Notes: a model not told the origin generated them from the letters alone. DNA of 64,000 nucleotides from CATQHL01 sp965242895 (GCA_965242895.1 OZ251507.1:992001-1056000); one strand, 5' to 3'; positions 29,595 through 39,343 are shown, counted from the stretch's first letter. Translations and numbers: made by a program.

Positions 29595-30581
29595 ATGACT
29601 AAGCCGATGACTAAACCTGTCCTCGACGCCTGCCAGAAAATAGGAGAATGGCAAAGGCGTATCTCGCCGCCCGCCTACGACCACCACAAGACCGACCCGG
29701 AACGGACCAAACTCCAGCAGGAACTCATCCGTGCTGTCTGGAACGGGCCTTCGGAGTTATTAATGAAGGTCGTCTTGCAGCAAAGCTGCGCCCCAGGGAA
29801 GGCGCTTGACGGCCTGCGCCCGGTGCCGCGCAGCCTGACAGCGGAGCAGTTCGCTACGCGGGACTGGCACGGAGACAACGACATCCACAGCGCCGTCGCC
29901 GCCTCGGGCGCCACGCGGGTGCAGACCATGGAATACAAGTGGTGGCACCTGTTCACTCTGCGCCTTCTCGCAGACGGACGGCTGCCGAACCCGCCGCGGT
30001 TCTTCCTGGCCAAGATGAACCCGCCGTTCCGTCAAGACTTGCTAGACCGATCGCTGCTCGACGCAGAGGCGCGGCCCAAGATCGAGAAGGACGCCCACTA
30101 CCGGCTAGACATAGCAGTCAGGACATACCTGCGGAACGCCGGCGGCATCCATCACCGCGTCAGCTACGGCATCAGAGACGCTCCCCTGCGGCGGGGATGG
30201 TGGATAGTCGAACTGGCCAAGCAGGCGGGCGAGCTAGGCGTCATCGAGACCAGAGACATCTACGAGGCGCTGTGCAGCGGCTGGAGTAGATGGGCCGGTC
30301 TCGCCGCTTTCTCCACGACCAGGCTGGCCCACCGGAACTGCGTCGCCGCCTACGCGATGGCGGCGCTAGAGCACAAGCGCGCCCGAGGCAACTGGCCTAC
30401 CGGTGATGCAGCCGATACCATCGCCAGCAACCTGATGCGGCGCACGATAAACGTGGCCGTCAATTTGGTAGACCCGCACGTGCTAGCGACGATGGCCAGC
30501 GCTTCTCTGCCCCAACTCGAGGCGCCGCCAGAGAAACCTAACTTTCGGGAACGTTTCATCAAGCGGCGGCAAGACAGCTAG
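29595..30581 (+). CDS. Unknown protein; cassette gene D
   Basis: A 328-residue protein that I cannot place in a family. It is mixed helical, with many Trp and Arg (ELIRAVWNGPSELLMKVVLQ, YKWWHLFTLRLLADGRLP, RWAGLAAFSTTRLAHRNCVA), and no signal or transmembrane segment. The first eight residues are a repeat, MTKPMTKP, from a 12-base DNA duplication; the second ATG at 29607 may be the real start. It lies 54 bases after gene C, on the same strand, and completes the four-gene cassette. The stop at 30579-30581 lies 15 bases from the convergent LRR2 stop. Confidence 0.7.
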   Translation: MTKPMTKPVLDACQKIGEWQRRISPPAYDHHKTDPERTKLQQELIRAVWNGPSELLMKVVLQQSCAPGKALDGLRPVPRSLTAEQFATRDWHGDNDIHSAVAASGATRVQTMEYKWWHLFTLRLLADGRLPNPPRFFLAKMNPPFRQDLLDRSLLDAEARPKIEKDAHYRLDIAVRTYLRNAGGIHHRVSYGIRDAPLRRGWWIVELAKQAGELGVIETRDIYEALCSGWSRWAGLAAFSTTRLAHRNCVAAYAMAALEHKRARGNWPTGDAADTIASNLMRRTINVAVNLVDPHVLATMASASLPQLEAPPEKPNFRERFIKRRQDS

Positions 30582-30596
30582 CAGGGCAACGCCTCT
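30582..30596 (-). pseudogene. Degraded LRR gene junction downstream of LRR2
   Basis: On the minus strand the 16 bases after the LRR2 stop read AGAGGCGTTGCCCTGC. In the LRR3-LRR2 junction the stop is followed by GAGGTGTTGCGTTTG, and the LRR5-LRR4 junction is the same apart from one extra T. The match suggests that another LRR gene once followed LRR2 and was cut off where the plus-strand cassette now begins. The stretch is short, so chance is possible. Confidence 0.45.
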
Positions 30597-32825
30597 CTAG
30601 GAGGTGCACCAGTTAACCGCCCCATTGTTCATCAGGCTGGGCGGAACTTGAACGTCAGCATCGATCGGTTCCGGTTTGAATGAGTGCACCCAAGGAACAT
30701 AAGTCTCCAAAGAAGCAGGAACGCAGCCAGTCAACCCAGTGTTGCTTTGTAAGTGCAAAACACTGAGTCTGGTTAAATCACCTAACTGCGCGGGGACAGA
30801 TCCAGTCAAGCCATTATCGTTGAGATAAAGAGCTTCTAAGTTAGTGAGGTTTCCCAACTGCGCGGGAATTTCACCACTCAAACTGTTATCGCCAAGGTCC
30901 AGAAACCTCAAAGAGGTTACCTCCCCTAGTCCCGGCGGAATATTCCCACTAAAATCATTACCCGCTAAAAACAAGTATAGCCCTCCGATGAGCAAATATG
31001 AAAAATCCGTTGCCACAACAGTAATATCTCTGCCCACTAAAGAAAAATTGAGATCGTTGCCCAATAAAGATTCTTTAGGTATTTCTACTGAGATGGGCCT
31101 ACGAGCCCAGTCAGTGGGTATAGCCCCCGAGAGCCGATTGTTAGAAAGGTCTATTTTATTTAGGTACCAATTAGTACGAATATCTAGAGGAATTCCTCCC
31201 GTCAGGTTGTTGTTACTGAGGTCCAAAGAACGCGGCCCATAGTCAGCAAAACCCAACGGAATCTCACCACTAAAGTTATTATTACTAAGAAATACATCAA
31301 TTCCACTAATTGCAGTAGGAAGTTGGCCAGAAAAATCATTATTCCCAAGATCTAAAACACGCAGGCCAGTCATTCCTGACATCGACGTCAGACCGAACTC
31401 GCTTAACTTATTGTCCGAAGCATTCAATACTTCAAGTTTCTCAAGATTTTGCAGTGACTCAGGAAGAGTGCCGTTGAATTCATTCTTCTGCAGTTCGAAG
31501 TGAGTCAATTTTGAAAGATTCCCTAGGGACGCAGGAATCGAACCACTCAAACTATTGTCGTTCAGTTCTAATTCTACTAAATTAGACAAATTCCCCAACT
31601 CAGTAGGAATCAAACCACTCAAACCATTACGTGCCAATGTCAAATTTGTCAAATTAGACAAATCACCCAGCGACGCAGGAATCTGGCCACTAAAATTATT
31701 ATCATCTAATTCTAAATTTTCCAAATTGGACAGATTCCCCAACTCGGGAGGAATGAATCCGCTCAAATTACTATAGCTCAATCGTAACCGCTTTAATTTA
31801 CTCAGACTTCCTAATGAAGCTGGTATCCTTCCTGGCGATCCATTATGAGAAGCAAACCCGTTATGATAAACAAAGTCGTTATTAGACATAAAAAGAAAGG
31901 TGAGGTTCTTAGCCTGAGATATTTCATCTGGAATTCCTCCAACTACTTGACTGTTGTTAAGAACAAAAAAAGTTAATTCCTCCAGTCTAAAGAAATCGGG
32001 TGGAAATTCTCCTATCAATCCGGAAAGGTTCAGTACATTAACCCGCTTTGGTGTCGACGAAGTCAAACTAACGCCACTCCAACTCGAAATTGCTAGATTG
32101 CTGCTCCAGTTGCTCCAGTTTATAAAGTCTGAATAGGAGGAACTAGAACGCCTATGCTGAAAAGACTGGCTTACAAATTGAATAGCGTCGAGGAGGGCCA
32201 TGCAATCCCTCACTAGACCCGGGTTACTCTCCGGATTGGGCACAACGATGCCGTTGGAGCACTCCGAACTCTCCGATTGCGTGCGGAACACCGAAGAGAA
32301 GAACAGAGAATCAACGACGGCGGTTCTGTGCGAAAAAAATCGGGCCACCGGAAACCAGAGCTTGTGCCCATCAATGCGCAGACCGAACTCCACGTTCCCC
32401 GACGCCAGCTTCCGCGCCATCACCTCCAAAACTACGCTCCCAGAGCCTTCCCCCACCTTTACAGGCTCCGAGTAATACCACCGATCAACCACAAGGGTGT
32501 TGGAATTGTAAAAAAGATAGCGATTAGTGAGTGGCAGGTAAGTGATCGAACCGTTAGACGGGTCAGTCGCTCTAAGGCCAAACTCCACGTTATCGGAAGC
32601 CAACTTCCGAACCCAAACTTGCACATGACGCTCACCCCTCGAGTCGCCCTCCTGAGCCTGAACAGGAACAACGGGAACGAGCAACGCACCCCATAGCGAG
32701 AGCCCCAGAACCATCACAAGACCAACACGCAACCAGCGGCGCAAGCACGGCGGTCGCCTCCATTTCGCACGAAAGGCGCTCGTCCTACACGCGAACGTAT
32801 CCCTAGACACAAACTGACTTTTCAA
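30597..32825 (-). CDS. Secreted plant-type leucine-rich-repeat protein, LRR2
   Basis: About 742 residues, exported by a signal peptide (hydrophobic core VGLVMVLGLSLWGALLVPVV after a basic n-region). Two RKLxSxNVEFGLR modules are at residues ~65-165. A short Cys-containing segment (SSECSNGIVVPNPESNPGLV) leads to the N-cap LVRDCMALLDAIQFV...NLAISSWSGVSL, which resembles the N-cap of plant receptor LRRs. About 18 repeats of LxxNxLSGxIPxxLGxL follow, ending with LTGCVPASL and WCTS. The ORF allows a GTG at 32834, but AGGAGG overlapping the LRR3 stop fits the TTG at 32825 (8-base spacing), so I start there. Last gene of the LRR operon. Confidence 0.85.
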   Translation of the reverse strand: MKSQFVSRDTFACRTSAFRAKWRRPPCLRRWLRVGLVMVLGLSLWGALLVPVVPVQAQEGDSRGERHVQVWVRKLASDNVEFGLRATDPSNGSITYLPLTNRYLFYNSNTLVVDRWYYSEPVKVGEGSGSVVLEVMARKLASGNVEFGLRIDGHKLWFPVARFFSHRTAVVDSLFFSSVFRTQSESSECSNGIVVPNPESNPGLVRDCMALLDAIQFVSQSFQHRRSSSSYSDFINWSNWSSNLAISSWSGVSLTSSTPKRVNVLNLSGLIGEFPPDFFRLEELTFFVLNNSQVVGGIPDEISQAKNLTFLFMSNNDFVYHNGFASHNGSPGRIPASLGSLSKLKRLRLSYSNLSGFIPPELGNLSNLENLELDDNNFSGQIPASLGDLSNLTNLTLARNGLSGLIPTELGNLSNLVELELNDNSLSGSIPASLGNLSKLTHFELQKNEFNGTLPESLQNLEKLEVLNASDNKLSEFGLTSMSGMTGLRVLDLGNNDFSGQLPTAISGIDVFLSNNNFSGEIPLGFADYGPRSLDLSNNNLTGGIPLDIRTNWYLNKIDLSNNRLSGAIPTDWARRPISVEIPKESLLGNDLNFSLVGRDITVVATDFSYLLIGGLYLFLAGNDFSGNIPPGLGEVTSLRFLDLGDNSLSGEIPAQLGNLTNLEALYLNDNGLTGSVPAQLGDLTRLSVLHLQSNTGLTGCVPASLETYVPWVHSFKPEPIDADVQVPPSLMNNGAVNWCTS

Positions 32826-32837
32826 ACGCAACACCTC

Positions 32838-34931
32838 CTAGGAGGCGCACCACTTAACCGCCCCGTTGCTCATCAGACTAGGCGGGACTCGAACATCAGC
32901 GTTTCTCGTCTCGGGCACGAGCGTAAAAACATGATTATAGGTTTCTAACGAAGCAGGAACGCAACCGGTCAACCCTGTGTTGCCTTGCAAGTGCAAGACG
33001 CTGAGTCTGGTTAAACTGCCCAATTGCGTGGGGACGGATCCGGTCAAGCCATTATCGTTGAGGCGGAGAACTTCCAAATCGAGGTTCCCTAACTGCGTGG
33101 GGATTGTGCCGCTCAAACTGTTGCTGCTGAGGTCCAAAGTAAGCAACTTGGTTTGGTTCGCTAACTCCGTCGGAATGCTTCCGTTGAAATTGTTGCCTTC
33201 TAAACGCAAGTGCAGCCAGTCAGCCGTCCGAACTGCCCAGTCGGTGGGTATCGACCCCGAAAGCTGGTTGTTGGAAAGGTCTATATTACTCAGGTAAGAA
33301 TTGGTGCGGATTTTTTGAGGAATTCCTCCAGTCAGATTGTTGTTATTGAGGCTCAAGTGATACAATCCATCGCTAACAAGTCCCGACGGAATTTGACCGC
33401 TGAAGCTATTATTGTTTAGGTAAACACGAATAGCATTAGGGCTTGGTATTGTGCCAATTGCAGTAGGAAGTTGGCCAGAAAAGTTATTGTGCTCAAGATC
33501 CAAGTTACGTAGTTTAGTCATTCCTGACAGCGACGTCAGGCCGAACACACTTAACTGATTATGCGAAACATCTAATCTATAGAGTTTCGCAAGATTTTGC
33601 AGCGGCCCAGGGAGAGTACCGCTTAATCTATTTCCTTTGAGCACCAGGCTAGTCATATTTGAAAGATTCCCTAATGACGTCGGAATAGAACCGCTCAATG
33701 AATTCCCTTCTAGATTTAAGGTAGTCAGTTTCCCAAGATTTCCGAGTGAAGAAGGAATCGATCCACTCAAATTGTTATTTTCCAGATACAATAGTGACAA
33801 ATTAGATAAATCCCCCAACTCGGAAGGGATCGTTCCGCTCAAATTATTGCTCGATAGTCTTAAACTCACCAAATTGGATAAATTCCCCAATGCAGACGGA
33901 ATTGTCCCACTCAAGTTACCCATCAACAACAGCCCCTGCAGACTGTTCAGTCTTCCTAAAGAAGCGGGTATCGTTCCTGTCAATTGGCTTTCAACGAGAC
34001 GAAGAGCAGTAACTCTCTTGGCGCTGTTTCTGGTGTTTACTTCGACGCCGTTCCATGATGTTATGACCGTGGCCGGCTTCCAGTTAAGCGTGTAACCACT
34101 GGTGCCTTCTAACACAGCCTTGCTCGCTAAGAGCGCTGAACAATCCGCTACAAGAGCAGGCTGCGTAGCGTGATCGGGGATTACCGTGCCATTAGTGCAA
34201 ACGCTGTCGGTAGAGGGGGCGGGCGGGGACGGCGGAGGGGCAGACGCTGAGGGTGTCGCTGGAGTAGGCGTATCCGGTGGGGATGGCGGCGACTCTGCGC
34301 CTGGGGCAACGGGCGGCTGGGGAGCATTCGGCGGCGATGCGGGCGGAGGCGGCGCTGGAGCGGTCGCTGAGGACCCTGGGGAGGTTACCTCCGATGATGA
34401 AGGCGGGCTAGAGGCTGGCCCAATGACATAAGCAGAAGAGAAACGAGGCGAAGTATCACTAGCAGCGCCCGCATAATCAAAGTAACGAGCTCTCGGCAAC
34501 CAAGTATCTCCACCATTTACAAGTAAACCAAACTCAAGATTACCTGAAAGTAACTTACGCACCTGAATCTGGAGAACAGCCGCACGGCTGCTGTCCAAAC
34601 TGGAAGTCACCCTCTTCGCTTCAGAACGATACCAAACATTCTCAGAAGCCCTAGCGTAAGGAAAATAACGATTGACAAACCCGACATTGACCTCGTCAAC
34701 CTGCAACCCCATCTCAACATTGCCCGAAGGCAATCGGCTGGCCCACACCCTTACCACGCCTCCCGAGTCCGACTGAGCAGAGACACCCAAGACAGGTGCT
34801 AAGGCAACCGAGAAAACAGCAAGCAAACAGCACCACACATAACAACCTCCCAACCTTAGCGCCAAGAATTTCCCAAGCTTCCGATGCCAAAACACAGTGA
34901 AAGCCACTCGCCAAATTAGGAGGCGCACCAC
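32838..34931 (-). CDS. Secreted plant-type leucine-rich-repeat protein, LRR3
   Basis: 697 residues. The signal peptide core is CYVWCCLLAVFSVALAPVLG. Two N-terminal modules (VWASRLPSGNVEMGLQ, VRKLLSGNLEFGLLV) are present. A ~70-residue Pro/Ser/Ala linker (residues ~170-240) is unique to this member. The LRR N-cap LVADCSALLASKAVLE...TVITSWNGVEV with KRVTALRL is strikingly plant-like. About 15 repeats end in LTGCVPASL and WCAS. The ORF start (GTG 34931) overlaps the LRR4 stop and has no ribosome binding site, unlike the other junctions, so the start may lie nearer 34895. Confidence 0.83.
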   Translation of the reverse strand: MVRLLIWRVAFTVFWHRKLGKFLALRLGGCYVWCCLLAVFSVALAPVLGVSAQSDSGGVVRVWASRLPSGNVEMGLQVDEVNVGFVNRYFPYARASENVWYRSEAKRVTSSLDSSRAAVLQIQVRKLLSGNLEFGLLVNGGDTWLPRARYFDYAGAASDTSPRFSSAYVIGPASSPPSSSEVTSPGSSATAPAPPPPASPPNAPQPPVAPGAESPPSPPDTPTPATPSASAPPPSPPAPSTDSVCTNGTVIPDHATQPALVADCSALLASKAVLEGTSGYTLNWKPATVITSWNGVEVNTRNSAKRVTALRLVESQLTGTIPASLGRLNSLQGLLLMGNLSGTIPSALGNLSNLVSLRLSSNNLSGTIPSELGDLSNLSLLYLENNNLSGSIPSSLGNLGKLTTLNLEGNSLSGSIPTSLGNLSNMTSLVLKGNRLSGTLPGPLQNLAKLYRLDVSHNQLSVFGLTSLSGMTKLRNLDLEHNNFSGQLPTAIGTIPSPNAIRVYLNNNSFSGQIPSGLVSDGLYHLSLNNNNLTGGIPQKIRTNSYLSNIDLSNNQLSGSIPTDWAVRTADWLHLRLEGNNFNGSIPTELANQTKLLTLDLSSNSLSGTIPTQLGNLDLEVLRLNDNGLTGSVPTQLGSLTRLSVLHLQGNTGLTGCVPASLETYNHVFTLVPETRNADVRVPPSLMSNGAVKWCAS

Positions 34932-36924
34932 TTGACCGCCCCGTTGCTCATCAGACTAGGTGGGACTTGGACATCAATATCTCTCGTTGTGTATGTGTAT
35001 ATCCACCCAAATCCTTGATGAGAATAGTGCTGTAAAGAAGCGGGGATACAACCAGTCAACCCGGTATTACCTTGCAAGTACAAGACACCGAGTTTATTTA
35101 GACGACCCAACTGCATGGGAACGGATCCAGTCAAACTGTTATCATCAAGCCTCAAATCTTTGAGATTGGTAAAGCCTCCAAAGTACGTAGGAATTGTACC
35201 GGTCAGGCTGATATTGCTTAGATGCAATGTGCTCAAAGAGGTAAAGTTCTCCAAGAAAATTGGTATAGGGGCAGCATCAAACTCGTTGTTACTCAAGCTC
35301 AAGTTTTGCAAACGAGTAAGGTTCTCCAACTGCGTTGGGATTGCGCCGCTTAAACTGTTGTCGCTGAGATCCAGAGAGCGCAGCTCAGTTTGATTCCCTA
35401 ACTCCGTTGGAATGTTCCCACTGAAATCGTTACCCGATAAATGCAAATGAAAGAACCTCGTCCTAATTGCCCAGTCAGTGGGTAAATCCCCCGAAAGTCG
35501 ATTGTTAGAAAGGTTTATGTTACTCAGGTTAGTCTTGGTGCGAAAGTCTAGAGGGATTCCTCCAGTCAGATCGTTGTTGCTGAGGTTCAATTCGAGCAGT
35601 CTATCGCCAATGAATCCAAACGGAATCTCACCACTCAAATTGTTGTTTTGAAGTCCTAAATACCTCAGTTCACCGCCAGTAAGTCCAGATGGAATCTCAC
35701 CACTCAAATTATTATCATTAAGCTCTAAAGAATACAGTCCATTGCTAATGATGCCCGACGGAATCTCGCCACTGAAGTTATTGTTAGCGAGTTTTACATA
35801 AATCGAACTAGATCTTGGCATATCGCCAATTGCAGTAGGAAGCTGGCCGGAAAAATCATTTTGCTCAAGATCTAAAACACCTAGTCTAGTCATTCCCGAC
35901 ATCGACGACAAACCGAACACGCTTAACTGATTATGCGAAACATCTAATTCATAGAGTTTCGCAAGATTTTGCAGTGATTCAGGAAGAGTGCCGCTTAATT
36001 CATTGTTTTCGAGTTTGAGGTGAGTCAATTTTGAAAGATTCCCTAACTGCGCCGGAATGGAACCGCTTAACTCATTCTCATATAGATACAACTGGGACAG
36101 TTCTCCAAGATTCCCTAGTTCTGAAGGAATGCTGCCGCTCAAATTATTTTTTTGCAGGTACATGTGGTCTAATTTGGATAAATTACCCAACTCAGAAGGA
36201 ATCGGCCCACTCAAATTATTTTTCTTCAATTCCAAGGACTTTAGGTTACTCAGGTCTCCTAACGATGCTGGTATCCTTCCTGTAAGTCCGCTACCGCGGA
36301 GCCAAAGAGTTTCAAGGTTGCGTAGCTGAGATATCTCAGCTGGGATTTCCCCGTCTATTTGACTATTGTGAATAAGCAGAGTAGTTAATTCTTCCAATCG
36401 AAGAATGCCCCGTGGGAACTCTCCTACTATTCCTCGGAGGCTCAGAAAATTGACCCGCTTTGGTGTTGACGAAGTCAAACCAACGCCCCTCCAACTCGAA
36501 ATCGGTATACTGCTACTCCAGTTCAGGCCATACCAACGATTCTTATTCTTAGAAAACTGATCAAGAAGTTGGACGGCGTCGAGGAGGGCCATGCAATCCC
36601 TCACTAAACCCGGGTTGCTCCCAGGGTCAGGAACAGGAACAATAATAGTTTCATCGGGGTCGTCAGGGTCAGGAACTTCAGTGCCGCTGGCACACTCTGT
36701 TCCCCCCCCCCCCCCCCCCCCCCCCCTTCCCCCGAGCCAAAACTCGCTTGAACAGAATTCACAATCGGAACGAACAGCCCCACCATCCCTAGCAGCAAGA
36801 ACTTCAGAAACAGCACAAGACCAACACGCGACCAGTGGCGCGAACGCGTCGGGCGCCTCAAATTAGCGGACATAGCACTCGTCCTACACACGAACTTATC
36901 TCTACACACGAACTTGCTTTTCAA
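34916..36924 (-). pseudogene. LRR4: plant-type LRR gene put out of frame by a poly-G/poly-C tract
   Basis: The signal-peptide part reads from the TTG at 36924 (AGGAGG 9 bases before it, overlapping the LRR5 stop): MKSKFVCRD..., hydrophobic core VGLVLFLKFLLLGMVGLFVP, then FGSGE and poly-Gly. As given (25 G on the coding strand) this frame runs into a stop near 36604. The LRR part continues in another frame from ECASGTEVPDPDD through the N-cap LVRDCMALLDAVQLL and about 17 repeats to WCAS at 34916. A tract of 23 or 26 G would restore one protein. The double RKLxSGNxEFGL module of the paralogs is missing and its place is taken by the tract. Phase-off gene or true pseudogene. Confidence 0.8.
36702..36726 (+). 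repeat. 25-base poly-C tract (poly-G on the coding strand) in LRR4
   Basis: Uninterrupted C25, followed by TT and CCCCC. It sits in LRR4 right after the signal peptide region. Its paralog LRR5 has a C9 run at the same place (39216-39224), a plausible ancestor of the expansion. Confidence 0.95.
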
Positions 36925-36937
36925 ACGCAAACACCTC

Positions 36938-39343
36938 CTAAGAAGTGCACCAGTTAACCGCCCCGCTGCTCATCAGGCTAGGCGGGACTTGAACATCAGC
37001 ATTTCTCGTTGTGTATATATAATTCCACCCAGATAATTCTCGATGAGTATAGGTCACCAAAGAAGCAGGGATGCAGCCAGTCAACCCAGTATTACCTTGC
37101 AAGTGCAAAACGCCAAGTCTGGTTAAACCACCCAACTGCGTGGGGACGGGTCCAGTCAAACTGTTGCCGTTAAGTCTCAAATCTTCGAGATTGGTAAAGC
37201 CCCCCAAGTACGTAGGAATTGTACCGGTCAAGCTGATATTGCTTAGATGTAATGTGCTCAAAGAGGTAAAGTCCTCCAACCAAGTTGGTATAGTCCCAGC
37301 ATCAAAATTGTTGTCACTGATATCTAAAGTTCTTAAGCTTGTAAGATCTCCCAACTCCGTAGGAATTGTGCCACTCAAATCGTTGCCACTGAGATCCAAA
37401 GTTCTTAAGCTAAGGTCACCTAGCTTCGTAGGAATTGTGCCACTCAAATCGTTGTCGCTGAGATCTAGAGTGCGCAACTTAGTTTGATTCCCTAATTCCG
37501 TCGGAATATTCCCGTTGAAATCGTTATCTGCTAGACTTAAGTCAAAATGGATCCAACTAGACCCTGTCCGAATTGCCCAGTCGGTGGGTATAGTCCCCGA
37601 AAGTCGGTTGTTGGAAAGGTCTATATTTCTTAGGTTAGTCTTGGTACGAAAGTCTAGAGGGATTCCTCCAGTCAGATCATTGTCACTGAGGTTAAATTCG
37701 ATCAGTCTATCGCCAATGAGTCCCGACGGAATCTCACCACTCAGATTGTTGTTTTGCAGTCTTAAGTAGCTCAGTCTACTGCCAGTAAGTCCCGACGGAA
37801 TCTCACCACTCAGATTGTTGTCATTAAGCCCTAAAGAATACAGTCCACTGCTAATGATTCCCGCCGGAATCTCTCCACTGAAGTTATTATTATCAAGGCG
37901 TACATAAATAGAACTAGATTTTGGCATCTCGCCAATTACAGTAGGAAGTTGGCCGGAAAAGTTATTATGCTCAAGATATAGACCACCTAGTCTAGTCATT
38001 CCTGACATCGAGGTTAGACCGAATACACTTAACCTATTCTGCGAAGCATCTAACCTAGAGAGTCTCGCAAGATTTTGCAGTGATTCAGGAAGAGTTCCGC
38101 TTAATTCATTTTTTTGAAGTTCGAGGTAACCCAATTTTGAAAGATTCCCTAATTGCGCCGGAATGGAACCGCTTAATTGATTCTCATTTAGGTACAACAG
38201 AGTCAGTTCTCCAAGATTCCCTAGGGATGAAGGAATCGACCCACTCAAATTGTTGTTTCTCAAATGCAGTCTTGTCAAATTGGATAGATTCCCCAACTCA
38301 GAAGGAATCGACCCACTCAAACTATTATCGTATAATTCCAGTCTAGTCAAATTGGATAGATTCCCCAACTCAGAAGGAATCGACCCACTCAAATTATTAC
38401 CGCGCAGATTTAATTCCCTTAGTTTACTCAGTTGTCCTAGGGAAGTTGGTATACTCCCTGTCAGTTGGCTAGAATAGATTCGGATAATTTCGAGGTTTTG
38501 AGCTTTAGAAATTTCAGCTGGAAGTTCGCTGGCAGTTTCACTTGCGCTAAGAGTAAAACTAGTCAATTCCTCTAACCGAAAAAGATCTCCTGGAAGCGCT
38601 CCTAGCACTCCGCGAAGGATGAGTCTATTAACCCGCTTTGGTGTCGACGAAGTCAAATAAACGCGATTCCAATTCGAAATTGGTGTGCTGCTGCTCCAGT
38701 TTATGCCGTACGAAGGATTATTCTGATACCTGGCAGTCTGCGCCATCAATTGGGCGGCGTCGAGGAGAGCCATGCAATCCCTCACTAGACCCGGGTTGCT
38801 CTCAGGGTCAGGAACAGCGGTGCCGCTGGCGCACTCCGACCCTTCCGATCGTGTGCTTAACACCGAAGAGAAGAGCGGAGAATCCACAACGGCTATGCGA
38901 TACAAGAAATACCGGGCCCGCGGAATCCAGATTCTGTGCCCATTAATGCGCAGACCGAACTCCAAGTTCCCCGACGCCAACTTCCGCGCCATCACCTGCA
39001 AAACGACGCTCCCAGAACCTTGCCCCACCTTTACAGAATCCGAATAATGCCAACGACCAACCTCAAAGGTGCTTGAATCGTAAAGCAAATAACGCTTAGT
39101 GAGTGCGGGGAACGTGACCGAACCCCCAGACGGGTCAGACGTTCTAAGGCCGAACTCTACGTTCCCGGAAATCAACTTCCGAACCCAAACTTGCACATTA
39201 CGCTCACCCGCCGAGCCCCCCCCCTGAGCCTGGACAGGAACAACGGGAACGAGCAAGGCCCCCATCAGCGAGAGCCCAATAGTCAGCACAAGACCAACAC
39301 GCTGCCAGCGACACGAATGCGGCGGGCGCCTCAAATCGTGCAT
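36938..39343 (-). CDS. Secreted plant-type leucine-rich-repeat protein, LRR5 (first gene of the operon)
   Basis: 801 residues, the longest member. The signal peptide core is VGLVLTIGLSLMGALLVPVV; just after it lies a C9 run (39216-39224; GGG codons), which is in frame here. Two RKLxSGNxEFGLR modules follow (residues ~48-150), then ECASGTAVPDPESNPGLVRD, the N-cap with ALLDAAQLMAQ...PISNWNRVYL, and about 20 repeats with consensus LxxNxLSGxIPSELGNLSNL; the cap is LTGCIPASL and the end is WCTS. GAGGAGGGG lies 9 bases before the ATG. It is the promoter-proximal gene; its TAG stop is part of the AGGAGG of LRR4. Confidence 0.87.
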   Translation of the reverse strand: MHDLRRPPHSCRWQRVGLVLTIGLSLMGALLVPVVPVQAQGGGSAGERNVQVWVRKLISGNVEFGLRTSDPSGGSVTFPALTKRYLLYDSSTFEVGRWHYSDSVKVGQGSGSVVLQVMARKLASGNLEFGLRINGHRIWIPRARYFLYRIAVVDSPLFSSVLSTRSEGSECASGTAVPDPESNPGLVRDCMALLDAAQLMAQTARYQNNPSYGINWSSSTPISNWNRVYLTSSTPKRVNRLILRGVLGALPGDLFRLEELTSFTLSASETASELPAEISKAQNLEIIRIYSSQLTGSIPTSLGQLSKLRELNLRGNNLSGSIPSELGNLSNLTRLELYDNSLSGSIPSELGNLSNLTRLHLRNNNLSGSIPSSLGNLGELTLLYLNENQLSGSIPAQLGNLSKLGYLELQKNELSGTLPESLQNLARLSRLDASQNRLSVFGLTSMSGMTRLGGLYLEHNNFSGQLPTVIGEMPKSSSIYVRLDNNNFSGEIPAGIISSGLYSLGLNDNNLSGEIPSGLTGSRLSYLRLQNNNLSGEIPSGLIGDRLIEFNLSDNDLTGGIPLDFRTKTNLRNIDLSNNRLSGTIPTDWAIRTGSSWIHFDLSLADNDFNGNIPTELGNQTKLRTLDLSDNDLSGTIPTKLGDLSLRTLDLSGNDLSGTIPTELGDLTSLRTLDISDNNFDAGTIPTWLEDFTSLSTLHLSNISLTGTIPTYLGGFTNLEDLRLNGNSLTGPVPTQLGGLTRLGVLHLQGNTGLTGCIPASLVTYTHRELSGWNYIYTTRNADVQVPPSLMSSGAVNWCTS

